From: Effrenium voratum
Taxonomy: Eukaryota > Sar > Dinophyceae > Suessiales > Symbiodiniaceae
NCBI GenBank assembly: GCA_963377175.1
Contig: CAUJNA010000182.1
Span: forward strand, 115,001-179,000
DNA: 64,000 nucleotides
Reading direction: 5' to 3'
The notes under the pieces are model-generated. The model was not told the DNA's origin. It worked only from the letters and a program-made list of their open reading frames with translations, and made no database searches. Positions 46,601-57,357 of this stretch are shown piece by piece. Within the stretch, counting starts at the first letter, position 1, and every line of letters begins with the position of its first letter. Both the position numbers and the translations under genes were made by a program.

Positions 46601-47818
46601 ACAACTTGTAACTTATAACTTGCATCGAGGGCACCATCTGAGATCGGACCAGCCGCGAAAGTAGGCATCCGGAAAAAAACCGTTGAAATACAACCTCCAG
46701 GCCTCACACAGCTCGCCAACCTTTCGGCGCAAGCCGCAGGTTGCTGTACCTAAGCAAAAACTGTACCTGCATCTGAAGTAAGGAGAAGGTTTGTTGAAGC
46801 ACATCTGCGTCGCAAGTGCTTCAGATGTGAACTTTAAGTCTGGTTCCCTTATTCCTCTTCGATTCTTTCAGTGCGCATTCAGTCAGAGATTGGCCTCAAT
46901 CGATTGAAATGAAAAGTGTAGCGCAGCCCAACCTCCCAGCACAGGCGAACTGTAAGCTTAGCATGCCGCGCCGTGTCTGGGCGAAGGGTGGGGATGCAAT
47001 GATACCGTCAGCTCTGCCGAGCGGATCGGCTAAACCGTGCAGCAAGCAGTACACGCCACAGGTCTATGCATCACACCTTTGGTGCACGTCAGTAGTACAA
47101 TAAGTGTATGGCCGCCGACATTTTCTTAAAGAGAGTTCCCATCAAGAAAACGAAGGGTCGTTGCCTGTTGATTCTTTGCAAGGGACTCTTTCCACGCAAA
47201 CCGACACTGAGATCCTAACGGCACTCAGACAAAGCAGGTGGCACGCGAAGATCAAGCTGAGTTCTGACTCCGGACCTAGGACGAGGCAGGAAGTGTAACC
47301 GCGCCTCACATGCACGGCCGGTGCCGAAAAAACCCTGCGGCCAAGCCTTTGGCCGGCCAAAAAAGGAGAAGATTGCAGAAATAGAAATGGCTCACTCTGT
47401 ACCTGGATACGGAGCTAGAGTCGCTGGATACCAACGCTTCGCCTTTTTTCGCACACGGAAGCCAGTCACAGCTTCTGGTCCTGGCAATATTCGAGCTCAG
47501 GATGAGAATGACTGCTCAGAGCACGGTTTGTTGTTGTTCCGGAGAAGACAATGTTGTGGGGAACATGAAGCTGGCGCGAGGGGAATCGAGATCTGAGCTT
47601 TGTTGGGAACATGTGGCCTATCATCGTGGATTCTCATGTTTTGTGCCGTGGGCGCTCATGACAACGATGTGTGTTCGGCAAAGATATAATCCTGTTGGGC
47701 CTGCTTTGATTCTCATTGAGAAAGTCTCATACACCGGACCGACAGTGTAGTGCGCCAAGCGAACGAGCGGAAAGGTGCAATGTTCGCGCAAATGACTGCG
47801 ACACACTTCCTCTCACTG

Positions 47819-47862
47819 ACATAGCACCTGTGAGTTCAAGGGGGCTTCTGTCAGGTGCCATG
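47819..47862. repeat. Short inverted-repeat element, copy B
   Basis: acatagcacctg (47819-47830) and caggtgccatgg (47851-47862) are near-inverted arms. The interior starts tgagttcaag, compared with tgagagggtgg in copy A at 39547. Confidence 0.5.
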
Positions 47863-49328
47863 GCAACGTGGGAAGGCATTTTCTGTTTGAAATGGGGAGC
47901 CCCAGTCCCATAGTTGCGCAGTGAATGAAGTCAAATCCCAAAGCCGGGAAAAGACCACGCCTGGACTTGCTCATGAACTGGTCTTGCAACTATGACAGCG
48001 AAATAAAGGCCCCTCCAAATAGCACAGAGTGATTTTACTTAGCTTTGTCAGCATCCAAAACTGGCCCTACTTTCGACGAACTGCCAGCAGCTGCAACCAC
48101 CCCGCTCCATCAAATCTAGAGCTTCTCGAAGAGGTAGCGCCTTGCACCTCAAAGACTTCAGCAACCAAAACGAGACAATGTGGAAACGTGCCAGTTTTCA
48201 AGAAGGCACTGACTGAGTATTGCCACACCTCTGCAGACTTCGCTTGGCGCTCCACAAATCGCAGCGGAGAAAAAAAGGGTTAACAGAAGGCTCTCCCCAC
48301 TTGTGCGCACACTTGGGGCGCAGCTGAAATACTGGGTAGGAAACGAATGAAAACAACCGTTTTCTTATAGGGCTCAGGCGCAACATCAACAATTAGAGCC
48401 AACAGTGCCCTGTGCTCTAGCGTCATGCAAAGCGTTTGAGTGAGTATCTGCCAGGCACTGGCTAAAGTCTCTTTTCTAAAAGAGACCTTCGCAAAGCTTG
48501 GTTGGCCTGTTTATGCTGCCTGAACTGGGGCAGCCAGTCCAACCCAAGTTTGTCTTGTCCAGCTTTGGGTTGCCCACGCCCCTTATCCGCCTTTCCAATT
48601 CGAAGCCAGCCGGCGGCCAGTCCAATCAATCCACATCGCCAGCCCAGTCCAGTGCTTGGGCCGTCGGCAGGGCCCAACATGTTGCAGAAGTTGGTTCCAC
48701 AACCTTTGGTTGCGGTCATTCTTGTTGTCACTGTGGTCGGTGGTGCGAAAACTAACGCAAGGCACGCAGTGCCACTGCGTCACTTGATCCATGGCTCACA
48801 CCTTTGAATCGCCACTTGACCAGCTCCGTTGCTTGCTTTCGAGCCACAAACGCTGCATGCTGGGCTGGCCGAGGCATGGAACGCGGAGCGTTCACAATCA
48901 CAAACACAAGTGCGTTGGCTGGCTTCCCATCACTAAGGCCTCGGATAATTGACATTTGCTTAAGCCGGTGTCACAAGCAAATAACTAAAAATCGGGCTTC
49001 AACTTGCTCCAATCGCGTGCAAAACACAACATAAAACCAACCGCCACTTGCATTCCAGGTGCTGGCTGCTCAGCGTCTCCAAAACTGCAGAATGGCTGCC
49101 CAGAATATCTTCCTCCTGCGAGCGCGGTAGCATCTGGGTCCCCAATTTGCTGTGGGTTTTACAGGAAAACCAAAAGGACAAGCAACCCATTTTGGGGGTC
49201 CCTGAAAACAGACACACCCATGCTGCTGCAACAACTTTCAGGTTTCGAAGGAGTGCCCCGAAAATACCTAAATAGCCGAACCGGATGAACGGAAGCCAAG
49301 CTAGCGAATCAACCACGATCGATTGAGA

Positions 49329-49583
49329 CTACACTGACGACACTTGACTAAAACTAGCGACACCTGCCAGTGACTGTCTTATGCGCAATACCGACGGAGA
49401 GTGCGGTGCGGCTTGCCGCAACTTGTTGAAGGGTGATGCTTGCTGCAACATCACCGGACAACTAGTTTTGGGTAGTCGCTTTTTTCCCGCTTCCTGGGCG
49501 ATCTCAGCTGCGGTTCGGCCCTTCGAAGTCTTCTGGTCCCGGTCAGCCCCTGCTGCCAGGATGAGGCGAACCATCTCTTCATC
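49329..49583 (-). CDS. Ankyrin-repeat protein, downstream exon
   Basis: The exon starts after CCGAG| at 49583 and reads DEEMVRLILAAGADRDQKTS, then KGRTAAEIAQEAGKKRL. This is the second half of one ankyrin repeat (helix 2, GAD turn) and the beginning of the next. The frame stays open to a stop at 49329, so this may be the last exon, though the tail after about 49480 is low in family resemblance and could be intron. Ankyrin repeats bind partner proteins; nothing here says which. Upstream of 49583 the same frame runs into dispersed-repeat sequence, which supports an intron there. Confidence 0.55.
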   Translation of the reverse strand, partial: DEEMVRLILAAGADRDQKTSKGRTAAEIAQEAGKKRLPKTSCPVMLQQASPFNKLRQAAPHSPSVLRIRQSLAGVASFSQVSSV

Positions 49584-50258
49584 CTCGGCGAAAGTTTTGG
49601 GCGCTCGAGTTTTCTGATGGCACCATGTCTTGGGTAAAGTTGACCAGGGAACCCCAGGCTGGGAAAGGGCCGGGCGAAGAAGTCCAGTGAAGCCAGAGGG
49701 GCTTCTTCGGAGGGCGCCCAAATTTTGGATGCTCATGTTTAGCGAAGTTTTTGGGTGGAATCCCTCTGAGGGCAGCCTTCTTTGGATCGGAGGAAACCCA
49801 AAGAGTGTCTGTTGAGGACACCCTGTGAAGGGAGACCCTTTGGGGTATCCTTCTTGACGGCCTCTTTCAGGGAACCCATTGGAAGATGGAGGGAAACCAA
49901 GGGTGTCGGGTTTGGAGGTCGGAAAGCTCGAAGTCTCTTTCAGAGTCCATCTGAGGCCCGTGACATGTCGCCCTGAACTCGATTCTGAATACCCAAAAAT
50001 TGCACAAAACGCATCCTCAGCATGTTTGGTTGTGGCCATATCTGGGGAGAAAGCTTCTTGAGACTTGCAGAGATGTCTGTTTCATGGTTTTGCTGGCGCA
50101 GCATTCCCGGGCATTCCTGCCAACGGTTTTATCCTCAGCCCGTGAAGAACCCTAAAACACGCGGGAAGCAGCGCCAAAGTCGTTTCAGACTCCAAGCTGG
50201 AATGCGCTCACAACTCAGACCGACCATATGGTCACTCTAAGTGCTGGCCACAAGAGTC

Positions 50259-50297
50259 GCCGATCTTGGCGGCCTCGTGAATGGGGTAAAAGATCTC
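50259..50297 (-). CDS. Ankyrin-repeat protein, upstream exon
   Basis: Following a pyrimidine-rich tract and CAG near 50298, the frame reads EIFYPIHEAAKIG, the first helix of an ankyrin repeat (consensus PLHxAAxxG). The exon would end at 50259 with a GA donor (GGC|GACTCT). Joining to 49583 gives ...HEAAKIG-DEEMVRLILAAGAD, a gap-free ankyrin repeat. The intron is 675 nt. Dinoflagellates are known to tolerate GA and GC donors. Further upstream exons may lie at 50540-51040, where several coding-like minus-strand frames occur, but none could be assigned. Confidence 0.5.
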
Positions 50298-50299
50298 TG

Positions 50300-51042
50300 G
50301 TCGGAAGAGAAAGCAGCCAGTTGGCCTTCGGGGTTCGTCGAAGTCTGGAAAGCTCCTGGTCTTCAGAAACCTCGGCCAAACACTCGAGGATCGACACACG
50401 AAACCACCTCTCAGGAGTCGGCTTGCACTCCAATACAAAAAGGCAATGGGATCCGGCATGTTCCACACGGAACATCCTCCTTTTCAGGCTGAAAGTCTAT
50501 ACACAAAAACATGGCTTAAAGGGGCGTTTCAGGAGCCTCAAGAAAACAAAGGACAGGGGAGGCTGCTTGGTTGTGTCCATACCCCGGTTGATTTGGCCAT
50601 ATCGAGCAAACTTCTCTGCAGTCTGGTGATCTGCCGGATTGGTGTTGGGATGTTTTGAGGGTTGGCCTCTAAAAACCTCGGCGGTGTTGCGCCAAACAAC
50701 GCTGCATCCTCTGCACTCTGTTCCTGATCCGCTCTTTGTAGGTCGGCTCCTCTTCGCAGACGTGGCATCAACGTTGCAGTTTCGGCGCAGAACAGTCGTT
50801 CTATCCTGATGCACACTCCCCAGCTTCTCCACGAACCAGCTCACAGCTTGTTGCAACGGCTCCCTCCAACTGGTGGAGAACAGCGGCCTGCGGTTTTCTG
50901 CTTTCAGCGAAGAGGACAGCAGGCAGTCCTGAACTCAATGAGAGACACGTAGAGGAGTCAGATGCGGCTGACTCGTGAGCTGTGGCCTCAAGAACTAGGC
51001 CAAACAGCTTCAGAGTGGTTCTCAGATTGACTTCGGGCAGCA
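50300..51042 (-). other. Possible further upstream exons of the ankyrin gene
   Basis: Two minus-strand stretches look coding-like: about 50600-50780 (RADQEQSAEDAALFGATPPR...) and about 50830-51030 (TLKLFGLVLEATAHES...). They lie in different frames and no splice chain could be fixed. No domain is recognised. They could equally belong to another gene or be chance. Confidence 0.25.
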
Positions 51043-51155
51043 GGGAGATGGGGGAGATGGGGGAGATGGGGGAGATGGGGGAGATGGGGGAGATGGGGGA
51101 GATGGGGGAGATGGGGGAGATGGAGGAGATGGGGGAGATGGGGGAGATGGAGGAG
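51043..51155 (+). repeat. (GGGGGAGAT)n tandem repeat
   Basis: About twelve 9-bp units with two GGAGGAGAT variants. The plus strand has many closely spaced runs of five G. The 9-bp period keeps all frames open (Gly-Glu-Met on the plus strand). Confidence 0.95.
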
Positions 51156-52890
51156 CGCAAGCTGTGGAAGGCAAAAAGTGACGCCGCTGCTAATGGCTTC
51201 TCTCAAAGGCGCCGGCTGCACTTCTACGCTGGTTGCCTAGTCTTCTGGTTGACAGTGCGTGGCCCTGACGCTCCTTACGAGGAATTGCAACTTCGGATGT
51301 GGCCCTGGCCATCGTTGCCAGCTCGGCTTCAGGCACAGGATCAGAGCGCACGCCGAGTTGGAGATCCAACGACTTCGCAGCATTCACCTGAGCATCCTTT
51401 GCTGGCAGGGGTCGTTGGGTAATTCTGGAGCCTGCCAATGGCGAAACTCAGGATGTTGTTTATTGAGAAAGGCATGTGCCAAGTGGCTGGAGGGCTGTGA
51501 TGGTGCTTCCAGTCCTTTTCCAGTCCCTGTGTGCCTGGAGCCTGGGGCCTGGAGAGAGGGAGTTTAGAAGGGACGGGGCGCCCAAGATGTCTGGGCTTGA
51601 GACGGGCTATCGTCATATGGGAACTTCGAGAAGGGCCACGTGAGTGCCCTTTGGGCGAGGGGATCACACCGCTCATGGACCAGCTGGCCAAGCTCAAAAA
51701 GGAGGGCGCGGCGATGAGACTTGGATTACTTCAGGGTCGTGTGAGCGCGGGGACGAGGCGGACCAGGGAAATTTGGCCGCAGGACAGAGGATTGCCCGTG
51801 GCCGGCGGCCAGAGCCGAGCGAATTCTGAGCCGAGACGACCTCATTCGGTATATTCCGAGGCAAAACTTCCACATGCAGGCGATGCGCACAGCAAAAAGA
51901 GATCCAGAATGAGCGGAGACAGCGGCTTCCCATTGTCAAGGAATCAGAGGGAGGATGGAAAGAGGCCCGTTCTGGGAACCCAGAAACGCAGAAACGATCA
52001 TGGCAGGTTGGCAGCCTGCAGTGGTATCGCACCAGCTTCGGCTTTCGGCTCGCATGGGAGCATGGGGAAACCCTTTGTTGGCTTGCTTTGAGGAAAACCG
52101 AAACAACTTCCACCCATTCGGGGGGCTCCCCTCCACGCTCGTCTGGACCGCCTCGCGCCCAGAAATTTTGAATCCAGTCCCTCGGCCTCCATAGGTGATC
52201 TTGATCTTGGAACTTGGGGGGGACATCCGGTATATACAGGGCTTACGCCGACCAGCCATGCTTGATGGTTTTTGTATGTTTTTGTTGGGGTCCCTAGTCC
52301 TTGAGAAAATGGCCACAAAGACCAGCCATTGCGACCATTCCAATCAACCAAATCATAGCCTCAAGGGTCAGACTTCTTCTCTCCCTGCAAAAGCTACAAC
52401 ATATGAAGGGAAACCAAAAGAACAAAGCAACCTGTTTGTCTGGCAATGCAGCAAGGGCACACCGAAAGCTTCATCTCCTTGTCCTTCCGCCTCCGCTGGC
52501 GAGCCTCTTTCTTACCACTCACCGCCTCGCAGGGATCGCAGGATTTCCCGTGTTCAGATTCGCGGGTGATGTTATTCAGGTAGAGCTGCATAGCGAGCCT
52601 GAAGCACACCGGAAAGCCGTGCAAATACGCCCTAAAAGCGTGGTCTTATGTACACACATGAGGCTTGCTCAAAGAAAGGGTCCTGAATTGGACTTCTCCC
52701 TGTCCCCTTGAACAAACTGCTTCAAGTGCGGGCCGGGAGGGTCCAAAGAGGCATTCCTATCTTGAACAGCCATCACATGGGCGTGATTATAGATTTTGAG
52801 TTTGTACACGTTTCGGTGCTGAGCCGCCATCCAGTTTGGCGCTTCCCCCAATTTGTCTCCAGCTTGCAATCGCTTCCTTGTCGAAAAATG
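51156..52890. other. Coding-like patches, no recognised gene
   Basis: A plus-strand frame at 51650-51730 (ITPLMDQLAKLKKEGAAMRL) looks like a short helical exon. Otherwise this is unassigned sequence with some dispersed-repeat phrases (52250-52330). Confidence 0.4.
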
Positions 52891-55098
52891 CACGCGTGGG
52901 TGGGGTGGGTGGGTGGGCGGGAGGGCGGGCGGGCGGGCGGGTGGGTGGGTGAATGGGTGTGTGCGCGCGTGCGTGTGCGTGTGCAAGCGCGCGTATGACT
53001 ATGCGCATGCGTGTGCGTACGCGTATCCGCTCGCATGTCCTCGTGCCCGCGTGCGCGTGTGTTTGTGTGTGCGGGTGACGCGTGCGCGTAACGCGCGTGA
53101 TGCATGAGCGTGACGCGTGCGCGATGCGTGTGCGTGTGCGTGCGCGTGTGCCTGAGCGTGTGCGCGTGCGCGTGCGTGTGTGCGTGCGTGTGGCGGTGTG
53201 CGCGTGTGCGCGTGTGCGCGTGTGCGCGTGTGCGCTTGTGCGCGTGTGCGCGTGCGCGCGTGCGCGCGTGCGCGCGTGCGCGCGCGTGCGCGCGTGCCTG
53301 CGCCTGCGCCTGCGCCTGCGCCTACGCCTGCGCCCTGCACCTGCGCCTGCGCTTGCGCCTGCGCCTGCGCCTGCGCCTGCGCCTGCGCCTGCGCCTGCGC
53401 GTGCGCGTGCGCGTGCGGGTGCGGGCGCGGGTGCGCTGTGTGTGGTGTGTGTGTGGTGTGTGGTGTGTGGGTGTGTGTGTGTGTTTGTGTGTGTGTGTGT
53501 ATGTCTGTGTGGGTGTGCGTGGGTGTGGGTGTGGGTGTGGGTGTGGGTGTGTGTGTGTGTGTCTGTGTGTGTGTGTGTGTCTGTGTGCGTGTGCCTGTGT
53601 GTGTGTGTCTGTGTGTGTGTCTGTGTGTGTGTGTCTGTGTGTGTGTCTGTGTGTGTGTGTCTGTGTGTGTCTGTGTGTGTCTGTGTGTGTCTGTGTGTGT
53701 CTGTGTGTGTCTGTGTGTGTCTGTGTGTGTCTGTGTGTGTCTGTGTGTGTCTGTGTGTGTCTGTGTGTGTCTGTGTGTGTCTGTGTGTGTCTGTGTGTGT
53801 CTGTGTGTGTCTGTGTGTGTGTGTGTGTGTCTGTGTGTCTGTGTGTCTGTGTGTGCGTCTGCGTGGGTGTGCGTGGGTGTGTGTGTGTGTATGCGTGCGT
53901 GAGTGTGTGCGTGCGTTCGTGTGTGTGTGTGGTTGGGTTCGTTCGTTCCTTCGTTCGTTGGTTCGTTTCTTTGTGTGTGTGCGTGTGGGTGTTTGTGGGT
54001 GTGTGTGTGGGTGGGTGCGTGTGTGGGTGTGTGCGCCTGCGCATGTGCGTGTGCGTGCTCGCGTGCGTGCGTGCGCGCGTACGCAAGTGCCTGTGTGAGC
54101 ACGTGCGTGTATGTGTGAGGTGTGGGTGGGTGTGGTTGATTGAAAGTGCGTGCACGTGCGCGGGCGCACGCGGGCGTGCGGGCGGGCGGGCGGGCGTGCG
54201 GGCGTGGGTGCGTGTTTGTGCGGGCGCGTGGAGCCGTGCAGGCGTGCGGGCGTGTGGGAGTATGCGGCGCGTGGAGCCGTGCAGGCGTGCGGGCGTGCGC
54301 GCGGGCGATTGCGTATTATTTTGCGTTTCCTGTTGTCTTTGTTTTGTGTTCGTGCGTGCACGCGCGTGCTGCGTGCGTGCTGCGTGCGCGTGGCGTTTGT
54401 GTTGCGTGCGAGTCACGCACGTGTTGCGTGCGTGGTGTGTTGCGTGGCGCGTGTTGCGCGTTGTGTCGCATGTTGCGTTGTTGCATGGTCACGGCGGCGC
54501 GCGGCGCGTGCGCGGACTGCGCGCTGCATGCTACGCGCTGAGCGCTACGTGCTCCGCACTGCGTGCTGCGCGCTGCAGGGTAGGTGGTTGGTAGCGCGTG
54601 GTGCGTGGACGTGGGGCGTGGGGCGTGTTGCGGGCGAGGTGGTTTGTGTTGAATTGTGTGTGTGGAGTGGATTGTGCGCTGCGTGTTACGTGCTCCGTGC
54701 TGCGTGTTGCGGGTTGCTGCGTGCTTTGTGCAGCTGTGGTGCGTGTGGCATGCGGCGTGCGGCGTGTGGCATGTGGCATGTCGTGCGGCGTGTGGCGCGT
54801 GGCGAGTGACGCGTGTTGCGTGTTTCACGTTGCATGTTGTGTGTTGTGTGCTGTGTGGTGTCTGGTGTGTTGTGTGTGTGTGTGTGCGTGTGTGTAGGCG
54901 TGTCTGTCTGTGTGTGTGTGTGTGTGTGGGTGGGTGGGTGGGTGGGTGGGTGGGTGAGTGGGTGGGTGGGTGGGTGCGTAGGTGCATGCTTGCGTGCGTT
55001 CGTGTGTTTCGTGTGTTTCGTCTGTTTCATGTGTTTCGTGTGTTTCGTGTGTTTGGTGTGGTCGTGTGGGTTGTGAAGCGTGTGTGTGTGTGTGTGTA
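52891..55098. repeat. TG/CG-rich composite satellite
   Basis: 2.2 kb with subdomains: (GGGT/GGGC)n 52895-52950; (CGTGTG)n 52960-53290; (GCCTGC)n 53290-53400; TG with (CTGTGTGTGT)n 53550-53830; GCGTGC-type variants 54150-54820; (GGGT)n 54925-54975; (GTGTTTC)n 54998-55055. Nearly all of it alternates purine and pyrimidine. Frames up to 500 codons are artefacts. Confidence 0.95.
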
Positions 55099-55177
55099 GA
55101 CCCCTTGGCGGGCATCATGTACAGGGAAATCTATGTCCCACGCATTTGTGAGGATTCTTCTGATTGAGATTCACACC

Positions 55178-55258
55178 CATACTGTGGATGGACGAAATCC
55201 TTGATTTCCCAGTGCCAGGGTTTTAAAGTGGTGCAGGATTTCGTCCATCCACAGTATG
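55178..55258. mobile_element. 81-bp MITE-like element with perfect 24-bp inverted ends
   Basis: Left arm 55178-55201 starts catactgtggatggacgaaa and right arm 55235-55258 is its exact reverse complement. The 33-bp interior is unique. A diverged relative of the right half (tcaaagtggctgcaggagtt) is at 63209. No clear target duplication. Confidence 0.75.
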
Positions 55259-56413
55259 TTTTGAAGTGCTGGTGTCCGTGGTGTCCTCTGATGGACAGAG
55301 CAGCCCATTCAGCCGGAGTTCAAGGTGCACTTTCTCGCCGAGTCACCCTCCCAACATGTGTGCATCATCATTTGCCATCTTCTGCGGCAGTCCTCCGGGA
55401 AAACGAAAAGGCACGGATGATCGCGGCTAGCTTCTCAAAGGCCAAGTTTTGATAATTTTTGGCGAAACTTGTTGTTCAGCCTGCCAATTGCCGAAAGGAC
55501 AATGAAACCGCTGGTTAATGTTTGGCATCTTGCTAAAAGGTGTGAATTTGATGGGGACCCTTTGGTGGACTGCATTTAGGTGGGCATGCATGTCCCCACG
55601 GTGTTTCCAGTTGAATGTTCTAGCCATCAACTTAGGAAACCCAAAGGTCAAGAGGCTGGATCCAATCCGGCTCAGAAATCTTGCCAAATAACTTGCTCGC
55701 ATTTTCTTCTCCAAGTGGACTGCACAACATGCCTCCGCAAGGCACCAAGTTGGGCGTGTCTTTTTTGAGGGGGTGTCCCCTTCAAAACCACCAAACATGT
55801 ACCCTCGGAGAAAAAATAAACACGCGCGCAAATGTCGAAAGCTTCGGTTACTCTTTGTGTACCGGTAAGTCTGCAACAAGTCTGTTGGCAACTTATTGTT
55901 GCCAAAATGTCAATCTGTTTGAGTCGCTGGTGGTGCCCACTGTGCACTATGCACAGATTTATTCACGAGTATCAAGCCAGAAGTTCTTCCGGGTGGTCGC
56001 CAAATAGGAGGAACACTCATTTGCTTCCCTTCATCCCCAAAAACGAAGAAAAGGGGAGACAAGTCGCATTCTCATGGGTCTCTGCCAACTGTCTCGAGCC
56101 CCATGTCCGCCATCCCAATTGAAACTCGCGCCTGTTGCGCCTCTTCCGAGTATTGTAGCTACTCTGGGCTGGAGCCAAATTTGGTCCTTTGGCTGTCGTT
56201 CATGCAAGCCCACAGCCTGTGTCCCTTTCCTTGCAATGCACATGGGAAATTCAGTCGTCCCGAGAGAAAACTCCTGGTGCATCGGGAGCAGTGCTATTTG
56301 GCGGGATTTGGATCACCGGGTGTTCTGTTTGGGCGGGATTCTGCAATGTGTACAAAAAGCGGCGACCGCAAGGCAGCCTCAGCAAAGAGACTCCGGACTC
56401 AATAAAACAGGGC

Positions 56414-56489
56414 TCCCTATATTTCCCCTGAAAACATCACCCCCACTAAGGGACACTCTTTAAAACCGCCAAAAAGGGAAATATAGGGA
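56414..56489. repeat. Inverted-repeat element with 14-bp perfect arms
   Basis: tccctatatttccc (56414-56427) and gggaaatataggga (56476-56489). The interior contains ctttaaaaccgccaaaaaggg, a copy of the widespread aaaccaccaaaaaggg phrase. Confidence 0.75.
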
Positions 56490-57235
56490 CCCCTGGAAAA
56501 GCAGGCCATTAACGCAAGACGTGGGAACATGTCGGTGCTTCGGTGGCCCCGGGAAGTTTTGGCGGGAAGTTTGGGCGTCCAACCAAACTACTGTAGACTA
56601 CCACTGGTTTGTTAGTCGCGTGATGACGCAGCATGGGCGCCATGTGCAAGGAACGTCTGCGTTTCGTTGGTCGCCTCGGGGGTCCGTTGGTAGATGTGCC
56701 AAATAGGGGGTAAATAAATAGAATGGAGGAGGTTTGGGCACCATAAAACCAAAACCATGGCAAACAAGTGGGAGTGCATTTTGAGGGTGCCTCCTTTTCA
56801 AAACAAAAGCAACACCACCACATGATTTACGTATAGTGTCCTTCTCTCTGTTTTTTTTTGGGGGGTGCCCTTTACAAAAAAGCACATCCACACATTAGTA
56901 GTTCCTCAGCCCCTTCGACCTAAAGGTGCTGAGCCCAAAGAGCCCGCCGCAGGTTCCGAGCTGGCACTCTCTTGGCTCCCGTGCTTCCGGCCCGAAGGGC
57001 GGCCCCTTGGCCTCATGCTTAGCCTCAAGGATTCGAGAAAAAAAAAGAGAAAAAAAACGCCCCCCCCCCGGCCCCCCCTTTTTTCTGTTTTTCTTTCCCT
57101 CGTTTCGTGTTGTTGGTTTTATCCCCTGCGCCGAAGTGTTCTCTTGGGATGCCATGGCGCGCCATTTGAGTGCCGCACGCCCTGCCGTGGCTCCGGCCTG
57201 AGTGGCTCAAGGCGTTCCTCTCAAGGAACCTCGCC

Positions 57236-57357
57236 ATCTAAGCCAGAAAAAGGGGAGATCGCAAAAAAAAGAACACCGCAGGGTAGCGCACCAAACGATC
57301 TAAGCCAAGAAGGGGGGACATCCCAAACAAAAATACACCGCAGGGTAGAGCACCAGT
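57236..57357. repeat. Tandem duplication, about 61 bp x 2
   Basis: Both copies run atctaagcca...agggg.gaca/gatc...acaccgcagggtag(c/a)gcacca. Differences are scattered. Confidence 0.85.

Larger units (their letters stand above)
34851..49328. other. Long stretch with repeats but no recognised gene
   Basis: About 14.5 kb holding several short repeats (listed separately) and one candidate exon at 36533. At 45500-46100 phrases such as ttctggc(a/g)cgcgagc recur irregularly every 70-140 bp, suggesting an old decayed tandem repeat. A tRNA-like B-box phrase at 46391 does not fold. No protein family was identified on either strand. Confidence 0.5.

Noticed and set aside
50982..51422. Gly-Glu-Met repeat frame
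   Set aside because: The 9-bp GGGGGAGAT array is a multiple of three and stays open. The flanks show no domain.
52787..54987. Open frames of 200-524 codons on both strands
   Set aside because: By-products of the TG/CG satellite.
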